From Sphingosinicella sp. BN140058 (GTDB taxonomy: Bacteria; Pseudomonadota; Alphaproteobacteria; Sphingomonadales; Sphingomonadaceae), in the NCBI RefSeq assembly GCF_004135585.1, contig NZ_CP035501.1, positions 1,909,001-1,973,000 on the forward strand: DNA of 64,000 nt. The letters are read 5' to 3'. The position numbers and the translations under genes are program-made. The notes beneath the pieces are model-generated. The model saw only the letters and a list, made by a program, of their open reading frames with translations, had not been told where the DNA came from and ran no database searches. Below, piece by piece: positions 35,532-44,225 of this stretch; the stretch's first letter is position 1, and each line of letters opens with the position of its first letter.

Positions 35532-37556
35532 ATGCACAAGGTGATCCTGCTTGCGGCCGATTTGACCACGACCGCCGTTGCGGCGACGGCCGCGACTGCC
35601 CAGACCGACGTGCCGCTGATCGCGCGCGAGAAGATCTTCGGGAATCCAAGCCGCGTGAACGGGCGCCTGTCGCCGGACGGCAAGTGGCTGAGCTGGATCG
35701 CGCCGCGCGACGGCGTGCTCAACATCCACGTCGCGCCGGCGGCGGACGCGGGCGCCGCGAAGCCGCTCACCAACGAACGGCAACGGCCGATCCGCCAATA
35801 TTTCTGGTCACCCGACAGCCGGCAGATCCTGTTCATCAACGACAAGGGCGGCGACGAGAATTTCCTGCTCTACGGTCTCGACGTCGCCAGCGGTGCCCAG
35901 CGGACGCTGACTCCGTTCGAGAAGACCAGGGTGCAGGTTCTCGGCACGTCGAACGCGGTCAAGGACCGGATCCTCGTCGGCATCAACAATCGCGATCCGC
36001 GCTGGCACGACGTCTACAGCCTCGATCTCGCCACCGCCAAGCTGACGCCGGTGCTGATCAACAAGGGGGGGTATTCGAGCTTCCTCGCCGACGAGCAGCT
36101 TCGCATCCGGGCGGCGACCAAGGCCCGGCAGGACGGCGGAAGCGAATTCTACCGCGTGACGAACAACGTCGTCGAAGCGACGCCGTTCGAGCAGGTCACC
36201 CTGGAAGACAGCCAGACGACGGCTCCGGCCGGCTTCACCAAGGACGGCAAGACGCTCTACTGGCTGGACAGCCGCGGCCGCGACACCGCCGCCCTGATCG
36301 CCCAGAATGTCGCGAGCGGCAGGAAGAGCGTCATTGCCGAGAACGCCAAGGCCGACATCAGCAGCGCGCTCAGCAATCCCGCGACCGGCAGAGTGGAAGC
36401 CTATGCGGTCAACTACCTCAAGACCGAATGGACTCCGCTCGACCCGAAGATCAAGCGCGATCTCGATTTCCTGAAGAGCCGCCTCAAGGGCGAGTTCGCG
36501 GTCACTTCGCGCACCGACGCGGACGATCGCTGGATCGTCGCCGACGATCCGGTGGTCGCCCCGTCCACCGCCTATCTCTACGACCGCAAGGCGCAGTCGC
36601 TGACCAAGCTCTACACCACACGGCCCGAGCTCGAAGGGGCGCCGCTCGCCGCAATGTATCCGCGGGAGATCAAGACCCGCGACGGTATGACCATGGTCTC
36701 CTACCTGACGCTGCCTCCGGGCTCTGACGCGGACGGAGACGGGCGGCCCGAAAAGCCGGTGCCGCTGGTTCTGCTGGTGCATGGCGGACCCTGGGGCCGC
36801 GACGCCTATGGCTATAACGGCACCCATCAATGGCTCGCCAATCGCGGCTATGCGGTGCTCTCCCCGAACTTCCGGGCCTCGACCGGGTTCGGCAAGAAGT
36901 TCATCTCCGCCGGCGACCTGCAATGGGGCACCAAGATGCACGACGACCTGATCGACGCGGTCGACTGGGCGATCGCCGGCGGCGTCACCAGCGCCGACAA
37001 GGTCGCGATCATGGGCGGTTCCTACGGCGGCTATGCGACCCTTGCAGGGCTCGCCTTCACACCGGACAAGTTCGCCTGCGGTGTCGACATCGTCGGCCCG
37101 TCCAACCTCCAGACATTGCTGCAGACCATCCCGCCTTACTGGACGGCGCTTCGCACCCAATTCTACAAACGGATGGGAGATCCGACCACGGCCGAGGGGC
37201 TTGCCCTGCTCAAGGAACGCTCGCCGCTCTACAAGGCCGACCAGATCAGGAAGCCGCTGCTGATCGGCCAGGGGGCCAACGATCCGCGGGTCAACGTCAA
37301 GGAATCCGAACAGATCGTCGAGGCGATGAAGGCCAAGAACATCCCGGTCACCTATGTCGTCTTTCCCGACGAGGGTCACGGCTTCGCGCGTCCGGTCAAC
37401 AACATCGCGTTCAACGCCGTTGCCGAAAACTTCCTGGCCAACTGCCTCGGCGGCCGGGCGGAGCCGATCGGCGACACGCTCAAGGCCTCGACCGCGCAGG
37501 TCCAGCACGGCGCCGAATTCGCCCCCGGTCTCGCCGAGGCGATCGGCAGCCGATGA
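35532..37556 (+). CDS. S9 family prolyl oligopeptidase-type peptidase
   Basis: 674 residues; ATG at 35532 after GGGAGG. A signal peptide is likely (MHKVILLAADLTTTAVAATA, then AQT). A seven-bladed beta-propeller region is followed by the catalytic alpha/beta-hydrolase domain: Ser497 in GGSYGGYATLAG, Asp in GANDPRVNVKESEQ, His in DEGHGF. The family cuts peptides after proline or acylated residues. It is predicted periplasmic. It has its own transcription unit with a strong hairpin after the stop. Confidence 0.92.
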   Translation: MHKVILLAADLTTTAVAATAATAQTDVPLIAREKIFGNPSRVNGRLSPDGKWLSWIAPRDGVLNIHVAPAADAGAAKPLTNERQRPIRQYFWSPDSRQILFINDKGGDENFLLYGLDVASGAQRTLTPFEKTRVQVLGTSNAVKDRILVGINNRDPRWHDVYSLDLATAKLTPVLINKGGYSSFLADEQLRIRAATKARQDGGSEFYRVTNNVVEATPFEQVTLEDSQTTAPAGFTKDGKTLYWLDSRGRDTAALIAQNVASGRKSVIAENAKADISSALSNPATGRVEAYAVNYLKTEWTPLDPKIKRDLDFLKSRLKGEFAVTSRTDADDRWIVADDPVVAPSTAYLYDRKAQSLTKLYTTRPELEGAPLAAMYPREIKTRDGMTMVSYLTLPPGSDADGDGRPEKPVPLVLLVHGGPWGRDAYGYNGTHQWLANRGYAVLSPNFRASTGFGKKFISAGDLQWGTKMHDDLIDAVDWAIAGGVTSADKVAIMGGSYGGYATLAGLAFTPDKFACGVDIVGPSNLQTLLQTIPPYWTALRTQFYKRMGDPTTAEGLALLKERSPLYKADQIRKPLLIGQGANDPRVNVKESEQIVEAMKAKNIPVTYVVFPDEGHGFARPVNNIAFNAVAENFLANCLGGRAEPIGDTLKASTAQVQHGAEFAPGLAEAIGSR

Positions 37557-37566
37557 CCGGATCGGT

Positions 37567-37591
37567 CCCGTCCGGCAGGGTGCCGGACGGG
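37567..37591 (+). terminator. Hairpin terminator after the S9 peptidase
   Basis: CCCGTCCGGCA at 37567-37577 and its perfect complement at 37581-37591 with a GGG loop, starting 10 bases after the stop. No clear T tract follows. Confidence 0.6.
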
Positions 37592-37605
37592 CCGCTGCCG
37601 GCGAA

Positions 37606-37634
37606 TTGCACCGCTCCCGCCCATCCGCTATAGG
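37606..37634 (+). promoter_or_regulatory. Sigma-70-type promoter of purC
   Basis: TTGCAC at 37606-37611, a 17-base spacer, then TATAGG at 37629-37634. Spacing is ideal, and the site lies about 80 bases before purC, just past the terminator of the upstream gene. Confidence 0.6.
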
Positions 37635-37714
37635 GCTCGCCTCCGCCCCGCCCGCGCGTTCCGACGAGGAGACGCAGCGTCCGGGGCGCACCTTTTTCAG
37701 CCGGAGCGCACCAC

Positions 37715-38491
37715 ATGTCCCGCCGCCGCCAGATCTACGAAGGCAAGGCCAAGATCCTCTATGAAGGCCCCGAGCCCGGCACGCTGATCCAGTATTTCAA
37801 GGACGATGCGACCGCGTTCAACGCCCAGAAGAAGGGCACGATCTCGGGCAAGGGCGTGCTCAACAACCGCATCTCGGAGCACGTTTTCACCCTGCTCGGC
37901 ACGATCGGCGTGCCGACCCATTTCATCCGCCGCCTCAACATGCGCGAACAGCTGATCCGCCAGGTCGAGATCATCCCGATCGAGGTCGTCGTGCGCAACG
38001 TCGCCGCGGGATCGCTGTCGAAGCGTCTCGGCATCGAGGAAGGCACCCAGCTGCCGCGCACGATCATCGAATATTATTACAAGGACGACGCGCTGGGGGA
38101 TCCGCTGATCGCGGACGAACATATCGCCTGCTTCGGCTGGGCGAGCCAGGAAGAGATGAACGACATCGCCGACATGGCGGTGCGCGTGAACGACTTCCTG
38201 TGCGGCCTGTTCGCCGCGATCGGCATACGCCTCGTCGACTTCAAGCTCGAGTTCGGCCGGATCTGGGAGAATGACTACGCCCGGGTAATCCTGGCGGACG
38301 AGATCAGCCCCGACGGCTGCCGTCTGTGGGACATGCAGACCAACGAGAAGCTCGACAAGGATCGCTTCCGCCGCGACCTCGGCGGCGAAGCGGAAGCCTA
38401 TCAGGAGGTTGCCCGCCGGCTCGGCCTGCTCCCCGAGGGCGAAAACAGCGTGCTCGATCTCGATCAGCACCGCCAGAAGCGCGGCAAGTAA
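37715..38491 (+). CDS. purC: Phosphoribosylaminoimidazole-succinocarboxamide (SAICAR) synthase
   Basis: 258 residues. SAICAR synthase signature: [58 protein letters not shown]. It joins aspartate to CAIR with ATP in purine biosynthesis. Monocistronic here, with its own promoter and a shared terminator. The rest of the pur pathway is not in the window. Confidence 0.96.
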   Translation: MSRRRQIYEGKAKILYEGPEPGTLIQYFKDDATAFNAQKKGTISGKGVLNNRISEHVFTLLGTIGVPTHFIRRLNMREQLIRQVEIIPIEVVVRNVAAGSLSKRLGIEEGTQLPRTIIEYYYKDDALGDPLIADEHIACFGWASQEEMNDIADMAVRVNDFLCGLFAAIGIRLVDFKLEFGRIWENDYARVILADEISPDGCRLWDMQTNEKLDKDRFRRDLGGEAEAYQEVARRLGLLPEGENSVLDLDQHRQKRGK

Positions 38492-38572
38492 GCGCGGGAA
38501 GATCGGGCCGCTTCCTCGAAGCCCGCTTCGATCTGACACGACTGCCGCTCACCCGAGCGCGCGGCAAAAAAT

Positions 38573-38600
38573 AAGGCCCCGCCGTTGCCGGCGGGGCCTT
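38573..38600. terminator. Bidirectional terminator between purC and the M23 peptidase
   Basis: AAGGCCCCGCC at 38573-38583 pairs perfectly with GGCGGGGCCTT at 38590-38600. On the minus strand it is followed by a T-rich run, so it ends the M23 gene. On the plus strand GGCCTTTT follows. Confidence 0.85.
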
Positions 38601-38624
38601 GGCCTTTTGGCTCTCTCCTGATCC

Positions 38625-39560
38625 TTACTCGGCCTTGACCGGGCCGCCGATCGCCACGTCGGACACGCGCCGCTGGACCGACTGGAGATAGTCGGAGGAC
38701 TGCATGAACGGGATCGGGTTGACGGCTTTGCCGTCGATGCGCACTTCGTAATGGAGGTGGCTGCCGGTCGAACGGCCGGTCGAGCCCATCAGCGCGATCA
38801 GATCGCCGCGCTTCACGCGCTGGCCCGCCGACACCATCGACTTGGACAGGTGGCCGTAGCGGGTCTGGATGCCGCGGCCATGATCGATCTCGACCAGATT
38901 GCCGTAGCCGCCATTGTTCCACTCGGCGCGGCCGACGGTGCCGTCGGCGGTTGCGTAGATCGGGGTGCCCATCGGGCCGGCAAGATCGATGCCGGCGTGC
39001 ATCGCAGCGCGGCCCTTGAACGGATCGGAGCGGACTCCGTAGCCGGAGGTGAAGCGGGTGCCCTTGACCGGCTCGAGCGAGGGGATCGCGATCGTGCCTT
39101 GCTCCAGGCTGTCGAGCTGCTTCCAGCTCATGAACAGCGCCTTGAAATTGGGATCGGCGGTCTGGCCGCCGTCGATCGCCTCGTAAGGGCCGCCGACGCC
39201 GTCCTGGGTCTGGAGGCGCGCCGGATCGAGACCGAGGCCGCGCACTTCGCTCGCGGTGATCTGGAAGCGCTTCTGTGCGGCTTCCTTGATCGCGGCGACA
39301 TCGGCCTGCATCGCCCGAACTTCCTGCTCCATGCGCGCGACGTCGGCGCTCTGCGGCGCCGCGTCGGCGGTGGCGAGCTGCGCGGCGGCGAACGCCGACC
39401 AGGACAGGGTCATCGTGGCAACGAGGGCCGCGGAGATCTGAACTCCGGCGCCGACCCGAACACGACGCAGCGCAGCGCCGTCATGGAAGAAAATGTCCCG
39501 CGGGCGGAAGAGCTTGCGGAACTTGTTCCCCCAGCCGGCGTTGATTGTCTTAGTCAGCAC
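38625..39560 (-). CDS. M23 (LytM) family metallopeptidase
   Basis: About 311 residues from a GTG at 39560 (VLTKTINAGWGNKF), which has GGGGA upstream; a longer in-frame start at 39659 lacks one. It has an N-terminal membrane anchor (VQISAALVATMTLSWSAFAAA), a coiled coil (VARMEQEVRAMQADVAAIKEA), and a C-terminal M23 domain with zinc ligands in RAAMHAGIDLAG and STGSHLHYEVR. All active-site positions look intact, so it is probably an active peptidoglycan endopeptidase in the periplasm. Confidence 0.9.
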   Translation of the reverse strand: MLTKTINAGWGNKFRKLFRPRDIFFHDGAALRRVRVGAGVQISAALVATMTLSWSAFAAAQLATADAAPQSADVARMEQEVRAMQADVAAIKEAAQKRFQITASEVRGLGLDPARLQTQDGVGGPYEAIDGGQTADPNFKALFMSWKQLDSLEQGTIAIPSLEPVKGTRFTSGYGVRSDPFKGRAAMHAGIDLAGPMGTPIYATADGTVGRAEWNNGGYGNLVEIDHGRGIQTRYGHLSKSMVSAGQRVKRGDLIALMGSTGRSTGSHLHYEVRIDGKAVNPIPFMQSSDYLQSVQRRVSDVAIGGPVKAE

Positions 39561-39694
39561 AGATCGGTCCCCGGTACGGTTCGCCTCACGAAGGCGGCAC
39601 CGCCCTTTGATATGTTCAAGCCAATACGCTGGACATTGCTGCCCCGCCCGTGACGTCAAGGAAGCTGCCCACCCCGCGACGTGGCCGGAGATTG

Positions 39695-40504
39695 TTAAAC
39701 ATATCCTTTCACCGCAAGTGCGGAGTAGAAATCGCGGGATAGACCGGCTTGACCGCGCGCTGAGTCGTTGAACGGAGGCTTCAGCGACCCCCGGAAGTGG
39801 GTTCGAACCAGTTGTTGCCAGTGCGAAACGATGGCCAAACCCTGCGATTCACAGCCCCGTTCGAACCACTTCGTACCGACCCCGACATGCCTGATTTCAT
39901 CCGTAAATATACGCATGAGGATCGCTGCGGAGCGGACGTCGCCGACTGCTTCGAAGCGGGCGACGGTTGCCGGCGTGACGTCGAGCCCGCGTGCTTCCAG
40001 AACCATCGGAACGACGGCGAGCCGCGCCAGGGGATCGTGCGCAGTCGCCTCGGCCGCTTCCCACAGGCCGTCATGGGCCGGCATCGATCCGTAGCCGGCA
40101 CCGAGGCCGTTCAGCCGCCGATCGAGCAAGGCGAAGTGCATCGCCTCGTCGGCGCCGACGCCGATCCAGTCATCGACGAACGCGCGCGGGAACGCACCGC
40201 CGAACCGGCCGGCCATGTCGAAGGCGAGGTCGATGGCGGCGAATTCGATATGGGCCAGCGCGTGCAGCATCGCGATGCGGCCCCGCTCGGACCCGCCCTT
40301 GCCGCGCTTCGGCATGCGCGACGCAGGCATCAGCTCGGGCTGGTCGGGCCGGGCCGGCCTGTCGGGCATCGCTACGTCGAACACATGCGCCAGCCGGCCG
40401 CGCCGCCATGCCCGTGCCGTCTCCCGCGCCGCGCGCACCTTGTCGCGCGGCTCGGCGGCGAGGAGGACGGCACGGCACGCCTGCGCGATGGTGGTCTGGT
40501 TCAT
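39695..40504 (-). CDS. DUF455 family ferritin-like protein
   Basis: About 269 residues from the ATG at 40504; a GTG at 40540 is an alternative. It is a ferritin-like four-helix fold with two EXXH-type metal motifs: ALAHIEFAAIDLAFD, then DEAMHFALL and DEIRHVGVGTKWF. The family probably binds a di-iron centre; its substrate is unknown. It starts 47 bases after the trpG stop on the same strand, so it may be read through from the aroF-trpE-trpG operon. Confidence 0.83.
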   Translation of the reverse strand: MNQTTIAQACRAVLLAAEPRDKVRAARETARAWRRGRLAHVFDVAMPDRPARPDQPELMPASRMPKRGKGGSERGRIAMLHALAHIEFAAIDLAFDMAGRFGGAFPRAFVDDWIGVGADEAMHFALLDRRLNGLGAGYGSMPAHDGLWEAAEATAHDPLARLAVVPMVLEARGLDVTPATVARFEAVGDVRSAAILMRIFTDEIRHVGVGTKWFERGCESQGLAIVSHWQQLVRTHFRGSLKPPFNDSARGQAGLSRDFYSALAVKGYV

Positions 40505-40550
40505 CGCCGACGGCGTAGCGCGTCGGCCAAGGTCCGTCACCCTTGCGGGC

Positions 40551-41147
40551 TCAGGCGGCCTGCGCCTGCGCCGCCGCCGGCTTGAGCAGGATATTGGCGA
40601 GGATCCGATTCCCCGCCGGCGTCAGAATCGACTCCGGATGAAATTGAAGGCCGGTCTGCAGTGCCGAAGGATCGCTGATCGCCATCGCCATGCCTTCGGT
40701 CTCGGCATGGACGGTGAAGCGCGCGGGGATGTTGCGGGTGCAGAGCGAATGGTAGCGGCCGATCTGCACCGGACCGTTCAGCCCGGCGAAAGGACCCTGC
40801 CCGTCATGGACCAGCAAGGATGTCTTGCCGTGCACGGGCGCCGGCGCCCGGCAGACCTCCCCGCCCGCTTCCAGCACCATCGCCTGGTGGCCGAGGCAGA
40901 CTCCGAGCACCGGCACCCGTCCCCTGGCACGTGCGATTAGTTCCAGGCAGCAGCCGGCATCTTCCGGGCGGCCGGGCCCCGGCGACAGGATGATATGCGC
41001 TCCGACCTGCTCGGCGGCAGCGAGCGCCTCGGCGGCGGCGACGCTGTTTCGAAGCACGCGGACCTTGGCGCCGAGCCGCTCGATCGCCTCGACCAGGTTG
41101 AAGGTGAAGCTGTCGAGATTGTCGATCATCAGCACGGATGCGGTCAC
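40551..41147 (-). CDS. trpG: Anthranilate synthase component II (glutamine amidotransferase)
   Basis: 198 residues; ATGA overlap with trpE. Class I amidotransferase: oxyanion PGPGRPEDAG, nucleophile Cys in GVCLGHQAM, and HPES near the C-terminus. It supplies ammonia to TrpE, and may also serve 4-amino-4-deoxychorismate synthase. Last gene of the attenuator-controlled aroF-trpE-trpG set. Confidence 0.93.
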   Translation of the reverse strand: MTASVLMIDNLDSFTFNLVEAIERLGAKVRVLRNSVAAAEALAAAEQVGAHIILSPGPGRPEDAGCCLELIARARGRVPVLGVCLGHQAMVLEAGGEVCRAPAPVHGKTSLLVHDGQGPFAGLNGPVQIGRYHSLCTRNIPARFTVHAETEGMAMAISDPSALQTGLQFHPESILTPAGNRILANILLKPAAAQAQAA

Positions 41148-42697
41148 TGGCTCTTCTCCGGGGCGCCGAGCGCCGAAAGGATGGCGGACGCTTTCCGCCG
41201 GGTCTCGTCCGCTTCCTTCTGCGGATCGCTGTCGTGGACGACGCCGGCACCGGCACGGACATAAGCGACACCGTCCTTGACCACCGCCGATCGAATGACG
41301 ACGCCGGTGTCCATCAGTCCCTCGCCGTTCAGCCAGCCGATCGCGCCGCCATAGGGTCCGCGCTTGGTCCGCTCGGTCCGGCGCAGCAATTCGGTGGCCT
41401 TGATCTTGGGCGCGCCCGACAGGGTGCCGACGTTGAGACAGGCCTGCAGCGCGTGGAGCGCGTCATAGCCGATCGCAAGCGCGCCCTTCACCGACGAGAC
41501 GAGGTGCATCACCCGCGCGTAGCGCTCCACCGTCATTAGCCTGGCGACGCGCCGGGTCCCCGGGATGCTGACCCGGGCGACATCGTTGCGGGCGAGATCG
41601 ACCAGCATCATGTGCTCGGCAATCTCCTTCTGATCGAGGCGGAGATCGGCCTCCATGCGATCGTCCTCGTCCGGATCGCCGCCGCGCGGACGGGTGCCGG
41701 CGATCGGCTTGACCTCGACCATCGGCCATTTCTCCTCGCGGACGATTCGCACCGACGTTTCGGGCGAAGCGCCGAACAGCAGGTGCTCGGGCGCCGCCAT
41801 GAAGAACATGTAGGGTGAACGATCGAGTCGGCGCACCGCCGCAAATGCTGCGATCGGATCCGCGCAGGGTGCGCGGAAGGTGCGCGACGGAACGATCTGG
41901 TAGACGTCTCCGGCGAGGATATGCTCCTTCATCCGAGTCACCACCGCACCGTAAGCGGCGTCGTCGAGGTCCGTGTCGGCAGCTGCGGGATCGCTCCGTT
42001 CCGCAGGAGCGACATCGTCCAGCGGCTGTTCGCAGCGCGCCGCGAGCGCGGCAAGGCGATCTGCCGCGCCGAAATGGGCGCGGGTGGTCTCCGCCGGATC
42101 CTCCGACCCGAAAGCGGTGCAGACCAGCCGCGGCGCGAGCCCCTGTTCGTAGACGATCAGGCTTTCGGCGAGCCAGAAGATATAATCGGGAAAGCCGAGC
42201 GCATCCGCTGCCGGTGCCGGCAGATGCTCGAACAGATCGACGTGATCGAACGCGACCGTGCCGAGCAGGGCAAGCGTGAACGGCTCCTCCGGAGTGTCGC
42301 TGCGGGTACCGGTCGACAGCGCACGAAGCACGTCGAACGGCGACGCCGCGAGCAGGCGCGCTTCGGCATCGTCCCCCGCGGGCGGCGCGAAGTGGAGTAC
42401 CAGGTTGCGCTCCGCCTTCTCAGCGACACAATGGCCGAAGCTCTTCTCGAGCGTGCGAAGAACGAGAATGCCGCCCGCGGTCAGCGCTTCGAGAGCGACC
42501 TTCTGACCCCGGCACTCCACCCGCACCGCCGCCTGATCCATGATCAAGGTCGGTCCGGCGAGCGTCTCGAGCAGCATCGTATCGGTGCGGGTGCCGCGGT
42601 CGCTCAGCGCCGCATAAAGGGAGAGCGGATCCGGCGAGCGGTAGAGACGCCGGGTCAGCGCCTTGGCGGTGCCGCCGGAAAGAGGTGCGACGCTCAC
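41144..42697 (-). CDS. trpE: Anthranilate synthase component I
   Basis: 517 residues. Chorismate-binding core: FGASPETSVRIV, PIAGTRPRGG, LDQKEIAEHMMLVDLARND, GTLSGAPKIKA and GAGVVHDSDPQKE. Sequences such as SPYMFFM and VYQIVPSRTF are closer to the enterobacterial type than to the type I would expect in alphaproteobacteria. The feedback-site LLES-like motif is represented by TMLLETLAG near residue 40, so tryptophan feedback inhibition is likely. ATGA overlaps on both sides couple it to aroF and trpG. Confidence 0.94.
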   Translation of the reverse strand: MSVAPLSGGTAKALTRRLYRSPDPLSLYAALSDRGTRTDTMLLETLAGPTLIMDQAAVRVECRGQKVALEALTAGGILVLRTLEKSFGHCVAEKAERNLVLHFAPPAGDDAEARLLAASPFDVLRALSTGTRSDTPEEPFTLALLGTVAFDHVDLFEHLPAPAADALGFPDYIFWLAESLIVYEQGLAPRLVCTAFGSEDPAETTRAHFGAADRLAALAARCEQPLDDVAPAERSDPAAADTDLDDAAYGAVVTRMKEHILAGDVYQIVPSRTFRAPCADPIAAFAAVRRLDRSPYMFFMAAPEHLLFGASPETSVRIVREEKWPMVEVKPIAGTRPRGGDPDEDDRMEADLRLDQKEIAEHMMLVDLARNDVARVSIPGTRRVARLMTVERYARVMHLVSSVKGALAIGYDALHALQACLNVGTLSGAPKIKATELLRRTERTKRGPYGGAIGWLNGEGLMDTGVVIRSAVVKDGVAYVRAGAGVVHDSDPQKEADETRRKASAILSALGAPEKSQ

Positions 42698-43710
42698 TGA
42701 ATCTGCCGTCCCACGGCGGCGGCGATCGGCGCCAAGCTCGCCATCAACCGTTCGAACCCCTCCGGATAGAGCGACTGGGCGCCGTCGGACCAGGCGACGG
42801 CCGGGTTCTCATGCATCTCGACGAGAATGCCGTCGGCACCGCAGGCGGCAGCGGCGAGCGCCATCGGAATGACGAAATCGCGAACCCCGGTGCCATGCGA
42901 CGGATCGACCAGCACCGGCAGGTGGGTCTTCTGCTTGATGAACGGGATTGCGTTCAGATCGAGCGTGTTGCGCGTCGCGGTCTCGAAGGTGCGGATGCCC
43001 CGTTCGCACAGGATCACCTGATCGTTGCCCTCCGCCAGCAGATATTCCGCGGCGAGCAGGAGATCCTCCACCTTGGCCGCCATGCCGCGCTTCAGAACCA
43101 CTGGCTTGCGAGCACGGCCGACGGCTTTCAGCAGGGAGAAATTCTGCATGTTGCGCGCGCCGATCTGGAAGGCATCGGCATATTCGGCGACGATCTCGAC
43201 GTCGGCGGTCTCCATGACCTCGGTCACCACCGGCATGTCGAATTCGTCGCCGGTCGCACGCAGCAGCTTCAGCCCTTCGACCCCATGCCCTTGAAAGGCA
43301 TAGGGACTGGTGCGCGGCTTGTAGGCGCCGGCGCGGATACCATGGGCGCCGGCCGCCTTGGCGGCGCGGACGGTGTTGCGCATCTGGCTCTCCGTTTCCA
43401 CCGCGCAGGGCCCGGCGATGACGGTGAAGCCGCGGCCACCGACGGCGACCTTGCCGAGGCGAACGATCGTATCGTGCGCCTGCATCTCGCGGCTGACGAG
43501 CTTGTACGGCGCAAGGATCGGCTTCAGCGACTCGACCATCGGATGGCCTTCGAGGGCGAGTTCGGCGAGCACGCGCTCGTCGCCGAGGGCGCCGAGCACG
43601 ACCCGCTCGCTGCCAGGCATGTGGAGCGGCTTGAGCCCTTTGGCGGCGATTCGATCGAGCAGCTCCTGCGCGGTTTCGGGCGGCGCTTCCGGCTTGAGAA
43701 CGATGATCAT
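42694..43710 (-). CDS. aroF: 3-deoxy-7-phosphoheptulonate (DAHP) synthase, class I-beta
   Basis: 338 residues from the ATG at 43710 (MIIVLKPEAPPETAQELL). It has an N-terminal ferredoxin-like regulatory domain (about 1-70) and a TIM-barrel catalytic domain: FTVIAGPCAVETE, RAGAYKPRTSPYAFQGHG, QIGARNMQNF, KRGMAAKVED, VDPSHGTG. It starts the shikimate pathway. Its mRNA leader carries a Trp-codon peptide and terminator, so supply into the pathway is tied to tryptophan level. Confidence 0.94.
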   Translation of the reverse strand: MIIVLKPEAPPETAQELLDRIAAKGLKPLHMPGSERVVLGALGDERVLAELALEGHPMVESLKPILAPYKLVSREMQAHDTIVRLGKVAVGGRGFTVIAGPCAVETESQMRNTVRAAKAAGAHGIRAGAYKPRTSPYAFQGHGVEGLKLLRATGDEFDMPVVTEVMETADVEIVAEYADAFQIGARNMQNFSLLKAVGRARKPVVLKRGMAAKVEDLLLAAEYLLAEGNDQVILCERGIRTFETATRNTLDLNAIPFIKQKTHLPVLVDPSHGTGVRDFVIPMALAAAACGADGILVEMHENPAVAWSDGAQSLYPEGFERLMASLAPIAAAVGRQIQ

Positions 43711-43734
43711 GATGATGTTTCCGTGTCTGAAGGT

Positions 43735-43762
43735 AAAAAAAAAGCCCGCCTTGTGGGCGGGC
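43735..43762 (-). terminator. Attenuator terminator upstream of aroF
   Basis: On the minus strand GCCCGCC-CACAA-GGCGGGC is followed by nine T (43743-43735), 25 bases before the aroF start. A canonical intrinsic terminator placed between a leader peptide and the first structural gene. Confidence 0.88.
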
Positions 43763-43801
43763 CTCGGATCGGGTCTCACAGGAAGCGCGACTGCCTTCCT
43801 C

Positions 43802-43897
43802 TTACTCCGTCGATGGGCGCGCCAAATCGCTCTGCGAAGGCCAGCGCCACCACAGACCGAAGGTCGAACCAAAAGACAGAGCGGAATTGCCGGTCAT
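43802..43897 (-). CDS. trpL: Trp-rich leader peptide (attenuator), 31 residues
   Basis: ATG at 43897, stop TAA at 43802-43804. Codons 16, 17 and 19 are all TGG, giving FGLWWRWPSQ. No Shine-Dalgarno is seen; the ATG is only about 11 bases past the proposed -10, so translation may be leaderless, as known for rhizobial trpL. Ribosome stalling at the Trp codons when charged tRNA-Trp is scarce should prevent the terminator at 43735-43762 and let aroF-trpE-trpG be transcribed. The exact antiterminator pairing was not resolved by eye. Confidence 0.83.
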   Translation of the reverse strand: MTGNSALSFGSTFGLWWRWPSQSDLARPSTE

Positions 43898-43907
43898 AAC
43901 ATCGCAA

Positions 43908-43936
43908 CAGCTAAACCGGCCGGAGGATCCGGTCAA
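43908..43936 (-). promoter_or_regulatory. Putative promoter of the trpL-aroF-trpEG transcript
   Basis: On the minus strand TTGACC (43936-43931), 17 bases, then TAGCTG (43913-43908). The -10 match is weak, but spacing and position just before the leader ATG are right. Confidence 0.4.
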
Positions 43937-44013
43937 CCGGCCTGTTGCGGCATCAATGCCCGATGGTCACGCCGGGTTCATCGCTTCGCGTGCAGGGACT
44001 TGCATCACCCGGT

Positions 44014-44041
44014 TTGACAAACATGGTCGCGAAGGTCAGAT
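44014..44041 (+). promoter_or_regulatory. Putative promoter of the phhA leader transcript
   Basis: TTGACA at 44014-44019 is a perfect -35. TCAGAT at 44036-44041, 16 bases later, is a weak -10. Transcription would begin at or next to the leader ATG at 44049. Confidence 0.4.
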
Positions 44042-44048
44042 AGAAACG

Positions 44049-44159
44049 ATGATCGGCACTGCGCATATCCTCGCCACGACGGCAGCGGCTTCCGCCGCAG
44101 CGTCGGCGCGCGCGGCCGGCTACACCTATTATTATCCCCCGGGGACGGGACCGATTTGA
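44049..44159 (+). CDS. Tyr-rich leader peptide (putative attenuator) upstream of phhA, 36 residues
   Basis: ATG at 44049, stop TGA at 44157-44159. Near the end it reads GYTYYYPPGTGPI: four Tyr codons within five, then Pro-Pro. The remainder is Ala/Ser rich. No Shine-Dalgarno of note. A strong terminator follows at 44190, just before phhA. Phenylalanine hydroxylase makes tyrosine, so stalling for lack of Tyr-tRNA would turn on a tyrosine source. The assignment is inference from this arrangement and I know of no described example. Confidence 0.7.
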   Translation: MIGTAHILATTAAASAAASARAAGYTYYYPPGTGPI

Positions 44160-44199
44160 CGCGCTGATCGCACAGCGAACGCTTCAATCGACCCCGTCC
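44143..44199 (+). promoter_or_regulatory. Candidate antiterminator pairing in the phhA leader
   Basis: GGACGGG at 44143-44149 is the exact complement of CCCGTCC at 44193-44199, which is part of the terminator's 5' arm; the two pairings exclude each other. A ribosome halted at the first Tyr codons leaves 44143-44149 free. One that reaches the stop codon at 44157 covers it and allows the terminator to form. Confidence 0.55.
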
Positions 44200-44225
44200 G
44201 GACATTCCGGGCGGGGTCTTTCTTT
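44190..44225 (+). terminator. Attenuator terminator upstream of phhA
   Basis: GACCCCGTCCGG at 44190-44201 and CCGGGCGGGGTC at 44207-44218 form a 12-bp stem with one G-U pair, followed by TTTCTTT. It lies 21 bases before the phhA start codon. Confidence 0.85.
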
